Origin: Delphinapterus leucas
Lineage: Eukaryota > Chordata > Mammalia > Artiodactyla > Monodontidae
Assembly (NCBI RefSeq): GCF_002288925.2
Contig: NW_022098062.1
Coordinates: forward strand, 7,487,883 to 7,551,882
Reading direction: 5' to 3'
DNA: 64,000 nt
Part shown: in pieces, positions 1 through 11,245 of the stretch
Layout of the letters: every line of letters begins with the position of its first letter
Position numbering within the stretch: position 1 is the first letter of the stretch
Program-made: the position numbers and the translations under genes
Notes under the pieces: generated by a model
Databases searched by the model: none
What the model was told of the DNA's origin: nothing
Seen by the model: only the letters and a program-made list of their open reading frames with translations

Positions 1-31
1 GGATTATGGTTTTTTCTTCTTCTCCTTAATC

Positions 32-235
32 TTTTTTTTTTTGCGGTACATGGGCCTCTCACTGTTGTGGCCTCTCCCGTTGCGGAGCACAGGCGCCGGA
101 CGCGCAGGTTCAGCAGCCATGGCTCACAGGCCCAGCCACTCCGCGGCATGTGGGATCTTCCCGGACTGGGGCACGAACCCGTGTCCCCTGCATCAGCAGG
201 CAGACTCTCAACCACTGCGCCACCAGGGAAGCCCC
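32..235 (-). mobile_element. CHR-family SINE (short cetacean type), antisense
   Basis: Read on the minus strand this is a tRNA-derived SINE: its head is at 235 and its A-tail shows as the T-run at 32-42. The antisense head contains 'actgcgccaccagggaag', the complement of the Pol III A-box region, and 'acgaacccg', the complement of a B box. This family is typical of whales and dolphins and is the main clue to the organism. The flanks carry a T/C-rich duplication (about 16-31 and 237-250) differing by a small indel, which is the expected target-site duplication. The open frames through it are not genes. Confidence 0.93.
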
Positions 236-250
236 ATCTTCTTCTTAATC

Positions 251-1395
251 TTTAAGGAGGCGTATATCCAAGGGGTAGGCAAAGTTTCACAAAGAGGAGA
301 TGGAGGTGGCAGAGAGAATGAACCCAGCATATGCTAAGAGCTCTATTCCACAATTTGAATGACAGTGAAGACACGTCTTGTCAAGTTACCACTTCAGTCA
401 AACAGGCTAACCCTCACCAACGTTGATAACAGGATGATTTCACTTCAAAAAAAAATAAGTGAGAGAAGGTGGGAAGAAACCTTGGGCTATTAACAGGGTT
501 CCCATTTCACTGAGCTGATACAGGTTCCCATGTCTTCTCATGAACTCTTCCAAATCCTCTGCTGTTTGCAGCTGTGGGATAGAAAGGTCCAGGATGTACA
601 TGTATCCAAGCCACTCTTCTGGCTGAAATGAGACCGCTCTGGGGAGCTGCCTTGGGTGACTGGGCCACCCAAGCACTACTGTCGGAAGAGTTTTCTGTGC
701 CCCCGGATTGGTAGGTGTAACTCAGGCAGAGTGGCAGCTGTCATGCCCTTTCAAGATGTCTGTGCTTCTACTGGAGTGGAGAAACAAAAATCAGGGGCTG
801 AGTCAAGGTCAGACTAGGGAGAGTAAGCACATCAGCAAATTAAACAGGGGTACCCAGAACCCTCTTCTATCTGGAAATATGTCACTGGGTCCTGGGTGGA
901 GCAACTCTTGCTCATAATGAAGTTTCTATTTTTATCATAATGATCATTACTGACTCCACCAGCCCTATCTGCCTGGTTTTTACATTTGGTCTCCTAGAAA
1001 CTCTTATTTCTGGATGCTCTTAAATCTGTGTCTTACCAGTCTGGATTCTGACCCCAAATCTATTCCTGACATTAGGCTTTTGACTTGGTAACTTTGATTT
1101 CTGGTTTCTTACCTGTATGTATATTATAATAACCCTGCTCCAAGCTACAGATCAGCTCTTCTAGATCCAGTGTATTTCTGGTAATTCTTGCCTTGCTAGT
1201 ACTTGGGGCCCAAAATGATCATTGTAAGTCACTGGGGAAGTGGAAGCTGTGCGATACCAGCCCGCACTGAAGATGTATCACCTCTGTGAATCCAAATTCA
1301 CCAGTAAATACTCCTTATGTTACAGTCATAGACATTTAGGTTTGGAAGAGACTCCAAGGGTATCTAATCTGATGTCTCCCTATTTGTTGTGCAAA
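251..1395. other. Unassigned sequence with one weak open frame
   Basis: No repeat family was recognised here. The only thing of note is an open minus-strand frame at 440-676 (listed separately). The rest has the scattered stops and base composition of non-coding DNA. Confidence 0.4.
440..676 (-). other. Open frame of unknown meaning (78 codons, minus strand)
   Basis: I do not recognise the product. The frame is open for 78 codons from a methionine. Its central part reads like ordinary soluble protein, mixed in charge and not low-complexity, including 'PEEWLGYMYILDLSIP' and 'EDLEEFMRRHGNLYQ'. On the minus strand an AG lies just before 'tagtgcttggg', so an acceptor-like site exists near 670. 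No convincing donor or second exon was found. It could be an exon, a decayed pseudogene fragment or chance. Confidence 0.15.
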
Positions 1396-1424
1396 TTTCC
1401 TTATTATATTAATTGTTTCAAAAT

Positions 1425-1555
1425 AATAAGAGCTACCATTAATGGACTCTGCTAAACACATTATATAGATTATCTCACTTAGTCCTGACATCAGTTCTGT
1501 GAGGAAAAAAACTGTCATCCTCATTGTATAGTTCAGGAAACAAAGTCCATGCTCT
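1425..1555 (-). mobile_element. MIR SINE fragment, antisense
   Basis: The order 'ctaaacacattatatagattatctcactta' followed by 'gttcaggaaacaaag' matches the reverse complement of the MIR body, where a low-threshold 'cattttacagatgaggaaactgaggc' segment is usual. It is diverged and truncated. No flanking duplication is visible, as expected for such an old element. Confidence 0.55.
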
Positions 1556-1559
1556 GAAC

Positions 1560-1970
1560 CAGTATCCCATATTGACACCCCTTCCTATTGGTCCTGAAGA
1601 TTCTGCTTAGATGCCTCCAGTAGAGAGGAACTCACAACTTCTTGGGGCATCTAGCTCTCTCTTTGACAGCTCTGACCTTGAGAAAGTACCCCCTTATGTT
1701 GACCTAATAACCCTCTTCCTATCATTTTCAACCATGCCCTAGTTTTACACCTTAGTAAGACAGAACAAGTCTAAATGCCTCCACCACATGACAGCTCTCC
1801 AAATACCACATCCCGCACGTTTCTCTTGAAATGTGCAAAATATTTCCAGATTCAACTTTTTCTCATATGACTTTTTGATGCTGTCCATTTGCTCCAATTT
1901 GCCTTCAGCTGTGGTACCCAAGATAGGGCCCTAATAATTGTATTGTAGATACTAATGATAGATTCTATTG
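1560..1970 (+). mobile_element. CR1/L3 LINE 3' fragment
   Basis: Several landmarks of the CR1/L3 3' region occur in order: 'ctttgacagctctgacc', a 'cttatgttgacctaataa' segment, 'agacagaacaagtctaa', 'catgacagctctccaaatacc', 'tctcatatgac' and 'tgtggtacccaaga'. This LINE predates placental mammals. The copy is a heavily mutated non-coding remnant. Confidence 0.65.
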
Positions 1971-1994
1971 TATTTTCTGGGTTACCACTATTTT

Positions 1995-2480
1995 TTTCTC
2001 TCCTGTGCTAAATTTACAGGCTCAGCAAAACATATAGAAGACAAAGTCCTTGCCCTCAAGCTAAAATGTTATTGTTTTCTTGGATGAGAAATAATAAGGA
2101 AGTATATTTAGTAAACTGTTTATTGTGTGCATCTGACTATAGACAGATGAAACATCCAGTAAGAGGGACAGGAGAAAGCAGGAGCCATCGGGGGAGTCTT
2201 TCTGGAACATTTGTGGCTTCACCTGGGTGTCAGTGGGAGCTAAATGAACAGCAGAACAGAGGGGATTCCAGGTGGTAAATGGCATGGAGAAATTGCAAGT
2301 TGTGTGTTGGAGGAAAGAGGAAGAATGGCTCTGCAGAGAGAATCTGGGAAATGAGGATAGGGAAGATCGAAAGTTTAGATGGAAATGAGGATAAAGATGG
2401 AGAAATCTTGACTATTAAGCTCCAGGATTTATACGTATGTGAATGTGGAATCAGGGCAAGAGAAGGAGGTTATTGTAAGG
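1995..2480 (-). mobile_element. L2 LINE 3' fragment, antisense
   Basis: The pattern 'gacaaagtccttgccctcaagct' followed by 'gggacaggagaaagcagg' and 'attccaggtggtaaatggcatgga' follows the antisense L2 3' region. The copy is diverged and its limits are approximate. Confidence 0.45.
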
Positions 2481-2619
2481 GCATTTCATTCAGTCCAGTC
2501 TTTCATATATCTCACTTCTGCAGCCTCAGGATTTCTCTGCAGGGCACCTATTCTAATTTCTATCACCATTCCAATCTACCCCCGGCTGGCTTCTCTGTCC
2601 CTGTCGATTTCAGTTAGAG

Positions 2620-3045
2620 CCTGTTCCTTTTTCTTTACCTTTGCCACTTCACCTGAAAAGTGCTGTCTGCCTGCAGTCAGACTCCTCCTGTCCTCCTGCC
2701 AGGATGACTGCTCTGAGATACCTGCCCGCCTCCTGCCTCTACTTCTGAGCACCTAACGTAGCACTTCCTGCTTAGTCCCTCCTATTGGCTCTCAATGGAT
2801 TCACGCCTCCTGACCACTTTTTCAGTCTCATTTCCAACTACTCTGCCTATTAACCCTATGCTCAGGAGTGCCACAAACATTTTAATTGCTTCATCATACC
2901 GAATTCTCTCTCATTTTCCTGGCTTTGCACTCGTTGCTCATTCTCCACAGGACACCCTTCCCCCCTATTCTCCTTGCAATAATATCCTTCAAGATCCAGC
3001 TTTGTGTGACCTCGGAAGACACCTCCTTGGCCCACTCGAGCTGAA
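2620..3045 (+). mobile_element. Possible L2 LINE fragment
   Basis: Pyrimidine-rich sequence with 'ctggctttgcactcgttgctc', 'ttcaagatccagctttgtgtgacctc' and 'gacacctccttggcc' in order resembles the sense L2 region just upstream of its 3' end. The match is loose. Confidence 0.4.
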
Positions 3046-3370
3046 TGAGCATCTTGGGCATTTCATGAGCACTCAGGACACTGGGCATGAATGTGCCCTG
3101 ACCACACTGGGCAAGAGGCGATGGAAGCCAGTTAGGTTGTCTCATCTTTATTGAAAAGCTGACAGAGACTCACTGCATCAACCTGGGGAACAAGGTTGGG
3201 AAAATAAGCAGGAATCCAGTGAAACTCAGGAGTTTGACTGCAGGACCACAGGAAAGGTCATGCTCTAGACACAATCTGTCCTGTGTGCAGCCATAGGGAC
3301 GGACTTGACCTCCAAGTGTTCGCACCATGACACAAAGATATTTAGGAATTCCCATTCATGGGCAACTTTA

Positions 3371-3704
3371 TTTATTTTTCTTATGATTTCTCTTTTATTT
3401 TATATTGGAGTAAAATTGTTTTACAATGCTGTGTTAATTTCTGCTGTACAGTGAAGTGAAGCAGCTATATGTATACATATATCCCCTCCCTCTTGGACCC
3501 CCTCTCTCCTCCCTCCATTCCACCCATCTAAGTCATCACAGAGCACCGAGTTGAGCTCCCTATGCTATACAGCACGTTCCCACTAGCCAACTGTTTTACA
3601 AATGGTAGTGTACTTATGTCAAACCTAATCTCCCAATTCATCCCACCTTCCCCTTCCCCCGCTGTGTCCACACGTCCATTCTCTATGTCTGCCTTTCTAT
3701 TCCG
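3371..3704 (-). mobile_element. L1 3' fragment, antisense, with target-site duplication
   Basis: The antisense 3' region of a cetartiodactyl L1 is seen as 'tatattggagtaaaattg', 'ctgctgtacagtgaagtgaagcag', 'tgctatacagcacgttccc' and 'cccaattcatccc'. It is flanked by 14 bp duplications at 3357-3370 and 3705-3718 ('catgggcaacttta' and 'cataggcaacttta', one mismatch). Hence it is an independent 5'-truncated insertion and not part of a longer L1. Confidence 0.88.
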
Positions 3705-3718
3705 CATAGGCAACTTTA

Positions 3719-5040
3719 AATTAGGGGATTCCTATATTCTTTTATTTTCCAGACTCCTACTTTCTTAATTTAGAGCCTGCTTTGAGACAGGAGGATGAAA
3801 GAATTGACTCACCTGAATTCTAAGGGGTAACTCCATCTCAGCTGTGAACTCTGCAAATTCAGGAAACCCATCAGACTACTTTGGCATCCTCCTCCTCTTT
3901 CACAGAGTAGCTGAGAAGCCGTCAGAGTAAACAACGAGAGGCTGCCTAATAACAAATTCCCAGCATTTTGTAGCTGATAATAATTGCTCACTTAAGTCTC
4001 CTGAAGCTTTAATTTGGAAGGTTGTAATCAATGGCAGTTTTCTCCCCGAGGTAGGGGAAGGGTGAGTGACAGACAGAAGAGCAAGTTCTCGTGTGTTGCC
4101 AATCCCAGGAGCTGAAGGAAGGAGGAGGGAGCCTTCCAGGTTGCAAATGTATGAAATGGGAAGTGGAGGAAGGCTGGGTCTAGTCTGTGCAGGGGGCCCA
4201 GGAAAAGACTCCAGGAATTTTTTTAGAGTTTGGAGTCATTAGTAGTGGAGAAGGCTACCTTCCTTCCGTTTTCAGCTTCCTAATCCCTCATCTGGTTTCC
4301 CAGTCAGCTGTCTGAGGCTCTGATCAGAACAGATGCCTTTCAGGTTTATAAGGTTTAAACTTTCCCAAAGAATCCCAGCACAACAGAATCCTGCCTATAC
4401 CCCTTCATTTGGCCCTTGCCTGCCTACTTCGTAATTCCCCTTCATTCACTGGTCCCAGTCTCTTAGATACAGTATGTCTCTTACATTTAAATAATACCTG
4501 GTTTCCAACTTTGGATTAACTCTTGATCCATCTCTCCCCATCTCTTCAGGCCCCAGTGCCCAACTTAGCTTTGACACTCCCACGACAGCATAAATATCCT
4601 GAAGGGACCTCATCCTGCCAGGACATGAGTTCACATCTGCCATCAATTGGCATCCAAGACAGCCCTTGAGTGAGATCACTCTTTTCTAGTTAGGTTGATG
4701 CCCTGGCATGTAAACTGTTCTATCTCTGGCAACCATGTACCTGTGCTTGTCTTGTACTCATCTTAGGGCATAAAACTTCAGTGTAATGTCCTGCACCCAC
4801 TCAACCAGCTTAGCATTGAACCTAGGTTGGAATTCACTAGCGAATTTTCAAGAAAGAGGGGTCATTGCCGTATCTTCTCCCCAGGGACAGTTTCACAGTA
4901 GGCAGAGGAGGAAGTAATTTACATGGTGTGATTTGGATGGTACCATGCAGACCTACCCTATCTCCAAATAGCTCTCTCACACTTCTGTTCAGTGTCTAGA
5001 GGAAGTTGTGATTGTGGAAGAAAGGGTGTAGAATTTAGAT
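3719..5040. other. Unassigned single-copy-like sequence
   Basis: No repeat, gene or RNA was recognised. Frames here are short and closed. Purine-rich stretches near 4100-4160 carry no recognisable motif. Confidence 0.4.
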
Positions 5041-5044
5041 TGGA

Positions 5045-5215
5045 AAGATCCACCCATCTGTGACCCCTGGCTCTGTTCTTTCTGTCTTTGTGACTTCGGA
5101 TAGCTCATTAAGCTTTCTGGGCCTCATTTTATTGTAGGAAGCAAATAAAAATAAGTTGGACTCTTTTTGAAAATCCTAAAGCTCTGTGCACATATTAATT
5201 ATTATTGTTCTTCAT
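5045..5215 (+). mobile_element. MIR SINE fragment
   Basis: A decayed sense MIR body: 'cctggctctgttctttctg', 'tttgtgacttcggatagctcatta' and 'tctgggcctcattttattgta' follow the MIR order (gctctgccact, tgtgaccttgggcaagtta, tctgtgcctcagtttcctc). Confidence 0.55.
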
Positions 5216-5514
5216 TAATTCAGCCTTGGAAGACTTTTTACCTTTCAGAACCACATTTTAATTTCAAATATCCAAGGGAGGGGTAACATTTTATGTATAT
5301 TAGTTATTACCTTATAGCTTAGAAACTGAAAATAAGTATCAGGGAATGACTTAGAGGGAAATTCTTAGAAAAATTTAGAAGCTAGTGGAATGAAGAAGTG
5401 GTCGACCCTTTCCTCTGAGATTCAAATAAATCTCTGTGTCCCTTTTCTGTGTCCAATATCCAACACTAGTAACCTGAAGACATAGTGAACCACTGACTTG
5501 TATAAAATTCCTGT

Positions 5515-5900
5515 CTATTTATTTATCTAACAAATATCCCCTAAGAACCTAATTTATGCCAGGCTTTGTGCTACTTGCTGGGAAGGCAAGGATGGACAAG
5601 TATTCCTGGTCCTTTTCCTCACAGAGCAAACAGTCCAGTAGGCGGAAACAGACAGGTAACAAGCCAGTTACGTTACAGTGTGGTTAAGTGCTGACTGTGA
5701 TATGCGGACGTATAACAGAGAGCATCACTCAGAAAAGTGAAGTCTAAGAAGATTTGCTGGAGGAAGGCTGCCTAAGAGTTTTTGGACAGAGCAGGCAGAG
5801 CATGGGCTAGGAAAGCAGATAAGAGTTTTCAAGATGGAGTGGATGGTGTGGTAAGAGTCTGGAGGTGATTGAAATATGATTTGTTTGAGAAATTGAAAGT
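5515..5900 (-). mobile_element. L2 LINE 3' fragment, antisense
   Basis: It opens with the antisense L2 terminus ('aacaaatatcccctaagaacct', 'atgccaggctttgtgctac'). It continues through 'cagagcaaacagtccagtagg' and 'aagatttgctggaggaaggctgcct', the usual antisense L2 order. Confidence 0.65.
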
Positions 5901-6094
5901 AGTTCAGTGCAGATGAAGCACAGAGTTCGGGGAGAGAAAGGTGGAGAGGTCAATGGAATCCGTGTGAACAGGGATCTGTGTGCCAGAGTAAGAAATTTCC
6001 CCTTTAGGCAGGAAGAAAGAGGTCACAGAAAGGTTTCCTGTAGGAGACTCGCATTCACTATTGCGTGACTCATAGTGTCTTAAAATAATTCTTA

Positions 6095-6225
6095 ATTTGA
6101 CTGATCTCCCTGCCCCCCGCAACTAAGCTGTGAGCTCTATGGGAATTGGATAATGTCATACTGATCACTGTATCCCAAGTGCTTGGCATACAGTAGTCAC
6201 CACATTAATGATAATAGAAATTAAT
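6095..6225 (+). mobile_element. L2 LINE 3' end
   Basis: 'aagctgtgagctctatggg', 'atcactgtatcccaagtgcttggcatacagtag' reproduces the sense L2 3' terminus (gtaagctccatgag, gctgtatccccag, gcctggcacatagtag). Confidence 0.6.
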
Positions 6226-6870
6226 GAAACTTATTGTTCCTTCCTCTTTTCCTTCTGTAACTGCTACTAGAAATAAACTGGTATGAAATTAGAAAGATGA
6301 AGTAAGAGTGCAGTGGAAACGAGGAGGTGGCTTACACTGTGACTTCTGGCTAGTTCGGCACATTCTTCTATTTTCTCTCCTCCTAGGCTTACAGAGGGTG
6401 AGTACAGCCTCAGACCTCTCAAGTTGATACTTAAACAAGGGTTAGTAAGGAAGCTCCTGTCAAGCCACAAGGCCCTCAGTTAGTTCACAGCCAGCATCTC
6501 GCCATCACCCCCTCCCATGTGGATGGCACACACAGCTAGTCAGACTCAGCACCGTTTCCATCCGAGCACACAGGCATTCACAACACATCCCTTCTCAGCA
6601 AAGCTTCCTTGGCACCTTCATCAGAGTTTACTCTTGAGATGAAATCTATTTACCATTCCAGAGATAAATGAATTCTATGAACCTTTCAAGTGAGCCATAG
6701 ACAGAGAAGATATTTATTCCAGCCACTTTATCAGATAACATCCATGAACTTTTGGTATAGATAGTGTTCATATTATAGCACTGTGATGAAAGATTTTAAT
6801 ACTAAAATAATCAAGTTTAATGTGAAGTTCTTAGGCCCTCAGAAGTAGACAGTTCATTTAAAGTAACTGT
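6226..6870. other. Unassigned sequence
   Basis: AT-rich DNA without a recognised repeat or coding frame. Confidence 0.4.
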
Positions 6871-7240
6871 TTAAATATCATATAATATCGCTTATATGTG
6901 GAATCTAGAATAATAATACAGATGAACTTATATTTGCAAAGCAGAAATAGAGACACAGACATAGAGAACAGACATATGGATGCCGGGGGGATGGGGAGGT
7001 TGGGATGAATTGGAAGATTGGGATTGACATATATACACTACTATGTATAAAATAGATAACTAATAAGAACCTACTGTATAGCACAGGGAACTCTACTCAA
7101 TGCTCTGTGGTGACCTAATGGGAAGGAAATCCAAAAAAAAGGGGATATATGTATACATGTGGTTTATTCACTTTGTTATACAGCAGAAAATACAACATTG
7201 TAAAGCAACTATACTCCAATAAAAATTAATTTAAAAAAGA
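6870..7240 (+). mobile_element. L1 3' fragment, sense
   Basis: The sense L1 3' untranslated region is readable: 'cttatatgtggaatctaga', 'cagacatagagaacag', a G-rich run at about 6984-7005, 'cctactgtatagcacaggg', 'ttcactttgttatacagc', then the terminus 'tatactccaataaaaa' and an A-rich tail. A possible duplication ('aagtaactg' with one changed base after it) flanks the element at about 6860 and 7275 but is not certain. Confidence 0.85.
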
Positions 7241-7257
7241 GATTATATGTCAAGGTA

Positions 7258-7283
7258 AAATAAGTAAGTACGTAAGTAAGTAA
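7258..7283. repeat. (TAAG)n short tandem repeat
   Basis: About six imperfect copies of a TAAG unit with one CG interruption, just beyond the A-rich tail of the preceding L1. It probably grew from that tail. Confidence 0.8.
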
Positions 7284-7681
7284 CTGCTTCCAGGCTAAGT
7301 TCTAAATCTGCTCTTTGCTGTCTGAAAAAGTCAGTTTGGGGTCTAACTATCTATTCAGAAACCATAGTAAAACTGAAGACGAATCAAATCTAAAGTTAAA
7401 TTGGCTATAACCTCTCAATTGTGCCTAGGTTATTCAATTTCTTTAAGTCTTGCTTCTGTTTATATTATTCTTATTCATTTATCTCTAAAAGAGAATACTG
7501 GTCTCATACACATTCCTATTTTGACAAAAAGCTATCGCATTAGAAAAATATCAAGCAAGTACTTGAATTTTGTGTACTTATCTCTGAGATTCTTAATGAT
7601 AGATGGCAACAGATAAACCCTAAAATTGCCTTTACCATCAGGTAACAGTGACCTGGATTGCATCCACTGTCCTCAGGAAAG
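7284..7681. other. Unassigned sequence
   Basis: No repeat or gene was recognised. The 71-codon frame at 7401-7616 shows no protein-like pattern. Confidence 0.4.
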
Positions 7682-7696
7682 TGTCACCAATTTTTA

Positions 7697-7870
7697 AAAA
7701 CTTTTATATTGGAGTATAGGTGATGAACAATGTGTTAGTTTCAGATGTACAGCAAAGTGATTCAGTTATACATATACGTGTATCTATTCTTTTTCAAATT
7801 CTTTTCCCATTTAGGTTGTCACATAATATTGAACAGAGTTCCTTGTGCTATACAGTAGGTCCTTGTTAAA
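7697..7870 (-). mobile_element. L1 3' fragment, antisense, with target-site duplication
   Basis: Short antisense L1 3' end ('tatattggagtatagg', 'tgttagtttcagatgtacagc', 'tgctatacagtaggtcc'). It is bracketed by 15 bp duplications at 7682-7696 and 7871-7885 with one mismatch ('tgtcaccaattttta' and 'tgtgaccaattttta'). It is a complete severely 5'-truncated insertion of 174 bp. Confidence 0.9.
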
Positions 7871-7885
7871 TGTGACCAATTTTTA

Positions 7886-9050
7886 ATGAACTTGCCTTGG
7901 AACCTTCATCTCTTTCTCTTTCTAGGTCTCTTACTTTTTCTGCACTTTACTACTTTGCATTGTTTACTTCCTACATCTCTTCTTTGCCTCTCCATTTTGT
8001 CTCTAAGTTTCTTTGTGTTGCTCTATCCCTTTCTGACACTTTGCTCCGTCCCTTGATCTTCTGCCGTTACTTTATCCGCCTCTCCATGTCTGTGCCTTCC
8101 CATGCCTGTCCCTCACATCCTGGCTACCCCTCCCTCAAAGGTAGAAAGCCATTAAAGCAGCTCCCCATGCTTGCTTCATACTGTCGCATTGCTAACGCCG
8201 ACTCCTTGCCGCTCTCACTAGAAATAGCTTTTGCCTTTTGTTGCCAAATCAGAATCTTCTCAGCAGTGAAAATGTGGCTTGTGAAAGCAAGTGCCTTGTA
8301 ATTAAATAAATGGGTAATTTCAGTGTTTTTATTTTTATTTTTCTACCCAGGGATTTTCTTAGTAACAGGAAGAAATGGATAGCAGTACACTAATTCCTCT
8401 TGATAGAGAAGAGAAAATAAGTTAGTTTATATTTAGGTTTTATTTGGGAATTTGTGATAATTAATAAGAAGAGAAGGAAACATCTGTCCTAGAAATGGAG
8501 AAGATGAGAGGGAAGGGGGCAAAAAATTGGCTGCATCAGTTAAGACTGCTGGGAGAAGATAAGGTTGGCAAAAATCCTGGCTGAGTTAATAGTTTGGAGA
8601 AGAGTTAAGGAAAATAAGAGTTGCATCAAATATATCAGAGGACAGAGTGGTCCTGAGGAGGCAGGCCATGAATAAATGAGACGGTGATGAAGTGTGACCA
8701 TTATAAACTAATGGACACCTTGAGGGGAGAGAGAGCCAAGGAGAAAACGGAGAGATTCCAAATCAGGACGGAACAGCAGTCCAATGATGGCTCTCCCTGG
8801 GTGGGAAGGAAATTAGCCAGTGTATTCTGTACACTGTTTACAATCATTCTCCCAGACCTCTGAAGCAGAAGAGGGATCAGAGAGGCTGCACCCAAATGAA
8901 CAGCAACAAGATGATGTGAGGCAAGCCTGCGAGTCCCAGAGCTGGAGCAAAGGCATCCGCAACCAGAGGGAGCATCTATAAACACTGAGAGGACAGAGGG
9001 ATCTGCAGTGATAAACCCAGAAAGTTTATCTCATAGCAGACAAGGTCAAT
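7886..9050. other. Unassigned sequence
   Basis: The left part (7890-8130) is pyrimidine-rich and the right part purine-rich. The 134-codon frame at 7897-8301 is rich in Ser, Leu and Phe, as expected from pyrimidine-rich DNA, and shows no domain. No repeat family was recognised. Confidence 0.4.
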
Positions 9051-9054
9051 AGCT

Positions 9055-9300
9055 CTTTTTTTCCCCTCCTTTCTCCCTCCTTCCTCCCTTCCTCCCTCCC
9101 TTTCTTTCCTTCTTCCTCCCTCTCTCCCTCCCTCCATTCCATTCTTCCATCCTTCCTTTTTTCTTTCTCTCTTTCTCTTTCTTTCTCTCTTTCTTGTCCT
9201 CCCCGTTCCTTCCTTCCTTCTTTTTCTTTATTTCCTTCACTTTTCTTCTAGCTGTCTATCTGTCTCCCTCTCTCTCTGTATCTCCATCTCTCTCAATAGT
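9055..9300. repeat. Long polypyrimidine tract (CCTT/CTTT-type)
   Basis: About 190 bases are almost pure C and T (9057-9245), followed by a CT-rich tail with 'ctgtctatctgtctccctctctctctg'. The complementary frame gives a Lys/Glu/Arg low-complexity peptide that is not a gene. Such tracts are unstable in length and can form triplex DNA. Confidence 0.9.
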
Positions 9301-9784
9301 GTTTCTAAAGGAAAAGGACAGATTCCCTCAGTAAATAGCATCTTTACCCCCTAAACCACAAGCTCCTCGGATGGGCAGACATTTGTCCCTGGGATTAAAG
9401 TGTTAGTCAGCTTAAAAGTAGTGAAACTTCACATGTGCTTGTCACAATTCTCACTCAAAATGCTTTCACAATAACTTTCACACTATCTCAACATCACTCT
9501 GAGATGCTTGTGTAGATATTATTTTATCTATTCTAAAGCTACACTATGTTAAGATGGGAGACAGATAATGAACATTAGATTTTTGACATTCTTTGATTGT
9601 TTAACATGTTTGTTAAACTAATTTTCTTAGGTTCCCCCATGAAGTGCTTTGGTCTCATATTTTATTCTATCATTTTCAGCATGGAAATTTAGCAAGGTAT
9701 CTAAAAAGCTCATACCTAGTAAGAAGTGAGGAGTTGACTTTGTTAAATATTTATCTTTTGTACTCTTTTATTATATTTGCTTTA
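9301..9784. other. Unassigned AT-rich sequence
   Basis: Mostly unrecognised. A weak antisense MIR-like piece ('aatgctttcacaataactttcac', 'ttaagatgggagacagataatg') may lie at 9450-9575. Confidence 0.35.
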
Positions 9785-10035
9785 GAGAGTCAATGTGATG
9801 TCATGGGTAAATACTGACTTTGGAATCAGAAATTCCAAGTTCAGTTTCAAGACCCACAAATTTTACTTCCTGTGTAATCTTGAACAAGTCATATAATCTC
9901 TCTGGGTCTCAGTTCTAACACTGTGAAAAGAGGATCAAGATACCTATCTTACAGGGTTTCTGCAAGGATTAATTTAGACTAATGTAAAATTCTATGTCTG
10001 GGATATAGTAAATGCTCAATAAATAGTAAGTGTCA
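9785..10035 (+). mobile_element. MIR SINE, nearly complete
   Basis: The MIR core and 3' end can be followed almost throughout: 'ctttggaatcagaaattcc', 'tgtaatcttgaacaagtcatataatctctctgggtctcag', 'gatacctatcttacagggtttctgcaaggatta' and 'ggatatagtaaatgctcaataaatag'. It is a non-coding relic. Confidence 0.85.
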
Positions 10036-10194
10036 TTATTGCTGCAGTTGTGGTTATCATGTTCAATAGAGCTTTATAACATATCAAGTTCCATAACTAT
10101 CAAACTTATTATCATTGAATTTTGGATGGAATTATGGGGAAATCCTTTGTATCTTTTGAAATCTCCTTTACTTGCAATTGAGAGAAGCCCAGCT

Positions 10195-11245
10195 AAATAG
10201 CCTTTATTCATATATTCAACAAACACTTATTGAGCACTTCTCTTTGCCAGGAACTGTTTTAGATACTCAGGTTGTAGTAGTGAAAAGGCAAAGTCCCAGG
10301 TTTTATGATGCTTACATTCTAGTAGAGAGAGACAAAATAGAAAGAATGAATACCAGATTGTGATAAAATACTTAAATAACAGCATATGAAGTGTTACTGA
10401 GGAGAGATAACTTAGATCTGGGGGACAGAGAAGCCTTCTCTGAGGCATTCAAATAATGGAAAGAAACCAGTCATGCAGACATTCTCCCTAGAGAGGAGCA
10501 AATGCAAGGACCCTGAGGCAGAGAACAAATTTGACAGTTTCAAGGAAAGAAGACTTAATTAAGAAGATGAGTTGGAGAGATGGAAAGGGACCAGATCATA
10601 GAGTTTTGTGGATCATGATAAAAAGTTTGGGTTTTATTAGTTATTGTGGAAGTAACTCAAGGAAATTAAGCACAGGAGTGATTTATCATTCAAATTCTAA
10701 AAAGAGTACTCAGTGTGCTGTGTAGAGATGGATAATATATTATAGGTGGTCAAGAGTAAAAGCAAGGAAACCACTTAGGAGGCTTTTGTGGTGGATCAAG
10801 CTGTGTAAAAGGAGATAGAAAGAAGCAGACAGATGGAAATTTTATTTTAGATGTAAACCCAGCAGGATTTGGTGATGGGTTTGATGTTGGAAGTGCAAGA
10901 TAGGGAGGAGTCAAGGGTGATGCTGAGGTTTCTGATCTGAACGATTGAAAAATGCAATTGGTGGTGCTGTTAATGGGATGGGTGGAGGAGGGGGTGGGTG
11001 TTGTTTTGGACGTGTCTGATCCAAAGGACTACCAGAAATCCGATAGGCATCGTTGAATAGGCAGCTTATCTATGAATGTAGAGATCAGGGCTAGAGTTAC
11101 AAATGACAATGTCAGCATAAATGGTACTCAAAGCCGTGGAGCCAGATGAGATAACCAAGGGAGTGAATGTAGTTGAAGATGAGAAGATGATTTAAGTCTG
11201 AACCTTGGGGATGCCAAGATTTACAAGTCAATTAGAAGAGGAAGA
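10195..11245 (-). mobile_element. L2 LINE 3' region, antisense, about 1 kb
   Basis: A long antisense L2: 'caacaaacacttattgagcac', 'tgccaggaactgttttagatactc', 'gaagccttctctgaggcattc', 'gaccctgaggcagagaac', 'gaccagatcatagagttttgtgg', 'gaaaccacttaggaggcttttg', 'gtcaagggtgatgctgaggtttc', 'gaataggcagcttatctatg' and 'gatgagataaccaaggga' occur in the family's order. The reading frames inside belong to the reverse of this LINE and are not genes. Confidence 0.85.

Noticed and set aside
9046..9240. Lys/Glu/Arg-rich small protein on the minus strand
   Set aside because: Translation of a purine tract, not a gene.
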